Positions 6,117 to 9,653 of a stretch of 9,653 nt of DNA are shown here, in pieces; position 1 is the stretch's first letter; the number at the start of each line of letters is the position of its first letter. A program made the translations under genes and the position numbers. Under the pieces are notes generated by a model. That model did no database searches, was not told the origin of the DNA, and saw nothing but the letters and a program-made list of their open reading frames with translations. Location of the stretch: the NCBI GenBank assembly GCA_002431305.1, contig DJEG01000123.1:7963-17615 (forward strand). Reading direction: 5' to 3'. The DNA comes from Ruminococcaceae bacterium UBA5904. GTDB taxonomy: Bacteria; Bacillota; Clostridia; Oscillospirales; Acutalibacteraceae.

Positions 6117-7287
6117 CTATTATCTCCATCCATCTGTCCGTTATTTTTTCAACCGACTGCGTTTTTCGAATTTCCGACGCATTTTTACCGAGCATTTCGG
6201 CAAAGTCGGGATTTTCGGCAATTCTTATCATAGCCCCCGCAAGTGTCTGCGCGTCGCCGACCGGGGTCAGCAGTCCGTTTACTTCGTTCTTGATTACAGC
6301 TCTCGCTCCGCCTGCGGGACAGTCCGTACAAACGCACGGCATACCCATAGCCATGGCTTCGAGCATTGAATTCGACATTCCCTCGTAGTCGGAGGACGAA
6401 ACGAACATCGCGCAGTCGTATATAAGCGAATGAACGTCATTCCGTGCGGGAAATATACGAACGCTGTTTTCGAGTGAATTCTTTTTTATTTCGTCGTTTA
6501 CTTTATCAATATAGCCCCCCGCGTCGTTTCCGACCGCGTCGCCGTAGATAAACAGTTCGTAATCAGGGAAACGCTCATGAAACAAAGCGAATGCGTCAAC
6601 GAGCATGATAAGATTTTTCTGCGACGAAATTCGGCAGAAGTTTACGACTCGTTTTTTTCTTTCGCCGTCAAACGGTTCAGGCAAATCGCTTTTTACGGGG
6701 TTGAATATAACAGTACCGCGCACTGGTGTGTTCTTTTTATACCATTCCTCCACGCCGTAGGACTGGAATACGAATTCGTCGGCATTTTTAAATTCGCTTT
6801 TTATAAACGACTTCACAGTCTCGCTCGTCGTCTGCTCGGGGTCTCCGCGTTCGGAAATAATCAGACGGTTTGTCTTATTTACCGACAGCAGGGATAAAAA
6901 AATCGAATCATATAAAAATGCAGCGACCGCGCTGTTTTTGTGCGTCTTGAAAAACAAACGCATAAATGATATTTTATCGTAATTGCGGGCTTCGTACTTT
7001 AAAATTCGGCTCTTATCGGACTGTTTTGTAAGTTTTCCGACCGCTCGTGCGTAAAGCATTATAGTGTCCGAACTCATTTTTGCATTGCTTTTAATCGAAT
7101 CCGGAACCGAGATTACTTTTATATTTTTATCGATATCGGAAAGCTTCGCTTCACTCATCGGCTGTCCCGTTATCATCAGCGTAACGTCATATCCGCTCTT
7201 TACCGCACCGGAGGATAGCAGAGACACGACGCGCTCGGCTCCGCCCCCGCTCATACAGCTTATGACAAAAATCAGCTCTTTTTTCAT
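6109..7287 (-). CDS. Family 4 glycosyltransferase (GT-B fold)
   Basis: A 392-residue retaining-type glycosyltransferase. The N-terminal acceptor domain opens with the strand LIFVIS and the glycine-rich loop MSGGGAERV (12-20). The C-terminal donor domain has FCRISSQKN (217-225), with the Arg and Lys that normally contact the nucleotide-sugar phosphates. SSSDYEGMSNSMLEAMAMGMP (297-317) follows, containing the EX7E pair E302 and E310. CPAGGARAVI follows at 323-332. Length and motif spacing are normal and the gene appears intact. It starts 8 bp after the preceding GT2 gene with only a modest ribosome site (AGGG at the previous stop), and its last codons overlap the next gene. The cluster position supports assembly of one linkage of the exported glycan. 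It resembles AmsD/EpsD-like enzymes in general form, but the acceptor and donor are not assignable. Confidence 0.92.
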   Translation of the reverse strand: MKKELIFVISCMSGGGAERVVSLLSSGAVKSGYDVTLMITGQPMSEAKLSDIDKNIKVISVPDSIKSNAKMSSDTIMLYARAVGKLTKQSDKSRILKYEARNYDKISFMRLFFKTHKNSAVAAFLYDSIFLSLLSVNKTNRLIISERGDPEQTTSETVKSFIKSEFKNADEFVFQSYGVEEWYKKNTPVRGTVIFNPVKSDLPEPFDGERKKRVVNFCRISSQKNLIMLVDAFALFHERFPDYELFIYGDAVGNDAGGYIDKVNDEIKKNSLENSVRIFPARNDVHSLIYDCAMFVSSSDYEGMSNSMLEAMAMGMPCVCTDCPAGGARAVIKNEVNGLLTPVGDAQTLAGAMIRIAENPDFAEMLGKNASEIRKTQSVEKITDRWMEIIDG

Positions 7288-7295
7288 ACCGCAAA

Positions 7296-8354
7296 TTACC
7301 CTGTGATCTTTCTTTTAATTCTCTTTAATCCCGTATAGATTTTTTTCTTTGCAAAATATCTTTTAAGTCCCTGTTTATCGCCGTTTACAATCATTTTCCA
7401 AACCGTTTTATAAGCGTCGGACAGATACGGATTGTTTTCGAAACCGCGCAGGGCTTCCTCGGGAACATACGAGTTCCAATAATACTTTAACAACAAATCG
7501 TGCGCCGTGCTGTCCTTTGCCTTCAGATAAAAACGGATTAACGTATACATAGCTTCCGATAACCATTTCGCGTTCAGTTTTAAATTATACTCGTCGTTAT
7601 CCATGCCCCATTTTTTCAGATATCGTTTTATTTCGTAATAAACATGAACGGTATTATTTTTATCAAGCATTTCATAGGAAACCGAGCGTGAAATGCCGTT
7701 CGGATTGTATCTGTAAAAATAAAGAGGAGTATTAATATATAATATTCTCTCGGACTGAGTAATCGGGTAAAGAGTTTGGAGCAGATCCTCAGCCATATTT
7801 CTGTTATAATATTCGCTGTAATCCGTCGGATTCGACTCTATGATATTACGTTTCACCGCTTTTGTCCATATCGACGTTATTAAATTATTGCTTATGAGGC
7901 ATTCATATAATCTTTTTTTTGACTCGTCCTCAAAAACCTTGTCGGCATTTGATAAAGTCTCTTTTCTGTTTTCTGTTTTTTCGTCCGAATAGTAAACGAA
8001 CGAATATATAATCATATCGGGAGAATCATATTCCTCTGTTTTTTCATTTACGGTTTTTAATAAATCCAACGATACGAAATCATCCGAATCAACATTCAGT
8101 ATATAGTCGCCCGAGGCATGTTTGTTCCCGGTAACTCTTGCGGAGATAAGCCCCCCGTTCGGCTTATGAATTACCTTAATTTTATCCGGGTTTTGTTCTG
8201 CATATGTATCGCATATACGGCTCGAAGAATCCGTCGAACCGTCGTCGACCAAAATTATCTCAAAATCACGGTATGTCTGGTTTATAAGAGAATCAAGACA
8301 TTCATTTAAATATTTTTCGGTATTGTACACCGGAACTATTATGCTGAACTTCAT
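7296..8354 (-). CDS. Family 2 glycosyltransferase (GT-A fold)
   Basis: A 352-residue transferase with FSIIVPVYN (3-11), LVDDGSTD (35-42) and NVDSDDF (87-93); the DxD is D89-S90-D91. NMAEDLLQT (186-194) supplies the Glu-Asp pair expected of the catalytic-base region, so all key GT2 elements are present. The tail is basic (LKRIKRKITG), suggesting peripheral membrane binding. It begins 4 bp after the upstream GT4 gene, with GGTGA overlapping that gene's stop codon as a good ribosome site at 4 nt from the ATG. Beyond the first 95 residues it has little obvious similarity to the other GT2 in the window, so the two probably make different linkages. An A8 tract (plus-strand T8 at 7913-7920) encodes part of DESKKRLY. 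Confidence 0.92.
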   Translation of the reverse strand: MKFSIIVPVYNTEKYLNECLDSLINQTYRDFEIILVDDGSTDSSSRICDTYAEQNPDKIKVIHKPNGGLISARVTGNKHASGDYILNVDSDDFVSLDLLKTVNEKTEEYDSPDMIIYSFVYYSDEKTENRKETLSNADKVFEDESKKRLYECLISNNLITSIWTKAVKRNIIESNPTDYSEYYNRNMAEDLLQTLYPITQSERILYINTPLYFYRYNPNGISRSVSYEMLDKNNTVHVYYEIKRYLKKWGMDNDEYNLKLNAKWLSEAMYTLIRFYLKAKDSTAHDLLLKYYWNSYVPEEALRGFENNPYLSDAYKTVWKMIVNGDKQGLKRYFAKKKIYTGLKRIKRKITG

Positions 8355-8358
8355 AAAA

Positions 8359-9531
8359 TCACCGTTCTAAAAGTCTGTCCCATTGTTTTTTATAATTTTT
8401 CAGATCGCCGGAATGATCGGCATTTTTTAAATTATCAACTATTTCGCCGTAATAATTTTTATCTGTTAACAGTCTCATTATTTCGCACGCCGCCGACTCC
8501 TCGTCAATTTTGCAGACAATGCCGGTTTCTCCGTTTTTTATAAGGCTTCTGCCTCCGAGAGTATCTGTAGAAACAACCGGTTTATTTAAAATCTGCGCCT
8601 CGATAATAACGACGGGCATAGCCTCCTCATACGACGGCTGAACATATATGTCGCACGAAGCTATATACGGGTACGGATTTTTCTGCATTCCGACGAATTC
8701 GATATTGTCCGTTATGCCGAGATCCTTTACGAGCTGTTCGATGTTTGCTCTCTCTGCTCCGCCGCCGACAAAACGCCACAGAAAATCAATTTTGTTGTCT
8801 TTTAATATTTTTGCGGTTCTGCATGCAAGGTCGAATCCTTTGACTTTTGCAAATCTACCGCATGTACACAGAATAAAACGTCCGTCCGGATTTTCGACGT
8901 TAAACTCTTTTGCGCAGCCGGCAACAAATCCCGGGTCAACGTAATTTTCGACAATGACGGTTTTCCCGCGCATTTTCGGGTACCATTTTTCAACAAGCTC
9001 CGCCTGTTCTCTGTTAAGAACGCCGAACGCGTCAAATCTTTCGCTTATCGACTTATATAATTCGGGCTGTTCCTGTGTGCTCGAATGAAAAAAGGCTGCT
9101 TTTTTTCGGGCGTTCACGTACTTATCGACAAACTGGGGAGTAAATCCCTGAGAATATGCAACGGCGATATCGAAATCTCTGTTTTTCATATAATGCCGAT
9201 ATTCATACTCCATCTGCATTTTTCTGATTTTTTCATTTAATCTGTTTTCTGTCTGTGTTTTCCTGTTTTTATTGCCTATAAGTGAATAAAATGCGATTGC
9301 AAGCAGAGAAAAAAGCGAAGATATTTTTCTGTAGTATTTTGTTTTATCTGTATTAATAATTACTTCCGTTTTCTTATTAATAAATTCAAGTAAATCGGTT
9401 CTGTTTTTTCTGACATACAGCGTCACGTCATATTTATCGTAATCGATTGCATTTAAAGCTGAAACAAGAGATTTTTGAATACCGCCGATTGTTAAATGAT
9501 GAATAACTATCAACAGTTTTTTCTTCTTCAT
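8359..9531 (-). CDS. Family 4 glycosyltransferase (GT-B fold)
   Basis: A 390-residue GT-B enzyme. The N-terminal domain begins KKLLIVIHHLTIGGIQKSLV (4-23) with the GG loop. The donor domain carries CTCGRFAKVKGFD (222-234), FVGGGAE (254-260) and PSYEEAMPVVIIEA (299-312) with EX7E residues E303 and E311. TLGGRSLIKNGETGIV follows (324-339). Residues about 71-86, SSLFSLLAIAFYSLIG, form an unusually hydrophobic segment between basic stretches in the acceptor domain, so this enzyme may dip into the membrane to reach a lipid-linked acceptor. Its ATG follows the stop of the upstream partial gene with no spacer (TGAATG), with GGAG about 11 nt upstream, so the two are coupled. The first 300 bases are very A+T-rich (one sampled line is about 23% G+C). 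Specificity is not assignable. Confidence 0.91.
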   Translation of the reverse strand: MKKKKLLIVIHHLTIGGIQKSLVSALNAIDYDKYDVTLYVRKNRTDLLEFINKKTEVIINTDKTKYYRKISSLFSLLAIAFYSLIGNKNRKTQTENRLNEKIRKMQMEYEYRHYMKNRDFDIAVAYSQGFTPQFVDKYVNARKKAAFFHSSTQEQPELYKSISERFDAFGVLNREQAELVEKWYPKMRGKTVIVENYVDPGFVAGCAKEFNVENPDGRFILCTCGRFAKVKGFDLACRTAKILKDNKIDFLWRFVGGGAERANIEQLVKDLGITDNIEFVGMQKNPYPYIASCDIYVQPSYEEAMPVVIIEAQILNKPVVSTDTLGGRSLIKNGETGIVCKIDEESAACEIMRLLTDKNYYGEIVDNLKNADHSGDLKNYKKQWDRLLER

Positions 9532-9653
9532 TCAAATCAGCTCCGTCCATTGTTTTGAAATATTTTCAATTTTTAATTCATCTCTTATTTTTCGTCCGTT
9601 TGCGGAGAGTTTTTCAGCAAGACTTTTGTCCGAAATCACCTTTTTTATAGCTT
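9532..9653 (-). CDS. Glycosyltransferase C-terminal fragment, probably family 4 (enters from right edge)
   Basis: An open frame runs from the right edge to TGA at 9534-9532 and gives 39 residues. They include ISDKSLAEKLSANGRKIRD and end in ISKQWTELI. This pattern (a 'last residues of a Rossmann domain' helix with LAEKLxxNGR, then a final helix ending KxWxELI) is typical of the C-terminus of GT4 enzymes. It parallels the end of the GT4 at 7287-6109, which has AEMLGKNASEIRK followed by ITDRWMEIIDG. No catalytic motif is in view, so the family call rests on this tail and on the neighbouring glycosyltransferases. It directly abuts the next start codon. Confidence 0.7.
   Translation of the reverse strand, partial: AIKKVISDKSLAEKLSANGRKIRDELKIENISKQWTELI

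Noticed and set aside
1..9653. CRISPR arrays, tRNA or rRNA genes, insertion sequences, integrase or attachment sites
   Set aside because: No regularly spaced repeats, RNA gene signatures, transposase motifs or terminal inverted repeats were seen; coding genes occupy nearly every base.
1..9653. Promoters or rho-independent terminators between genes
   Set aside because: No gap exceeds 27 bp, and none contains a G+C-rich hairpin followed by a T run on the coding strand, or a -35/-10 pair with convincing spacing.

Overview
The window is a slice of a surface-polysaccharide (O-antigen-like or capsule-like) biosynthesis and export operon. All genes lie on the minus strand and are transcribed from high to low coordinates. 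Eleven coding regions fill essentially the whole window. The largest gap is 27 bp, several genes overlap or abut, and I see no promoter or terminator, so this is the interior of one long transcript. Clear Shine-Dalgarno boxes (GGAG, GAGGTG, GGTGA, GAGGGG), the style of the glycosyltransferases and the moderate, uneven G+C suggest an anaerobic Firmicute, probably Clostridia. That assignment is an inference without any taxonomic marker gene.

Layout in transcription order. First comes a glycosyltransferase block (9653 to 4992): the last 39 codons of a GT4-type enzyme, a complete GT4, a GT2, a second complete GT4 and a second GT2. Next is a small DUF1919-like gene (4976 to 4563) that appears to have lost the middle of its domain. 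Then comes the export pair: an ABC-2 permease (Wzm/TagG type, 4535 to 3675) and its ATPase (Wzt type, 3666 to 2398) with a C-terminal carbohydrate-binding-type extension. Last is a nucleotide-sugar module (2385 to 1): a CapE/FnlA-type UDP-GlcNAc 4,6-dehydratase/5-epimerase, a CapG/FnlC-type non-hydrolysing UDP-sugar 2-epimerase, and the first 48 codons of a CapF/FnlB-type reductase. The last gene runs off the left edge.

How they fit together (inference from families): the CapE/CapF/CapG set converts UDP-GlcNAc to UDP-N-acetyl-L-fucosamine, or to a related 2-acetamido-2,6-dideoxy-L-hexose. The glycosyltransferases build a heteroglycan on a lipid carrier at the inner face of the membrane. The Wzm/Wzt-like transporter exports the finished chain. 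No Wzx flippase, Wzy polymerase, initiating phosphoglycosyltransferase or ligase is present here; these may lie outside the window.

The most notable observation is the DUF1919-like gene. It joins the N-terminal and C-terminal parts of the domain in frame, with about 80-90 central residues missing, and a normally tryptophan position in its signature motif is arginine. Base composition also changes along the operon: sampled lines of the sugar-nucleotide genes are about 48-58% G+C, while sampled lines of the glycosyltransferase and DUF1919 genes fall to about 20-33%, consistent with modular assembly.
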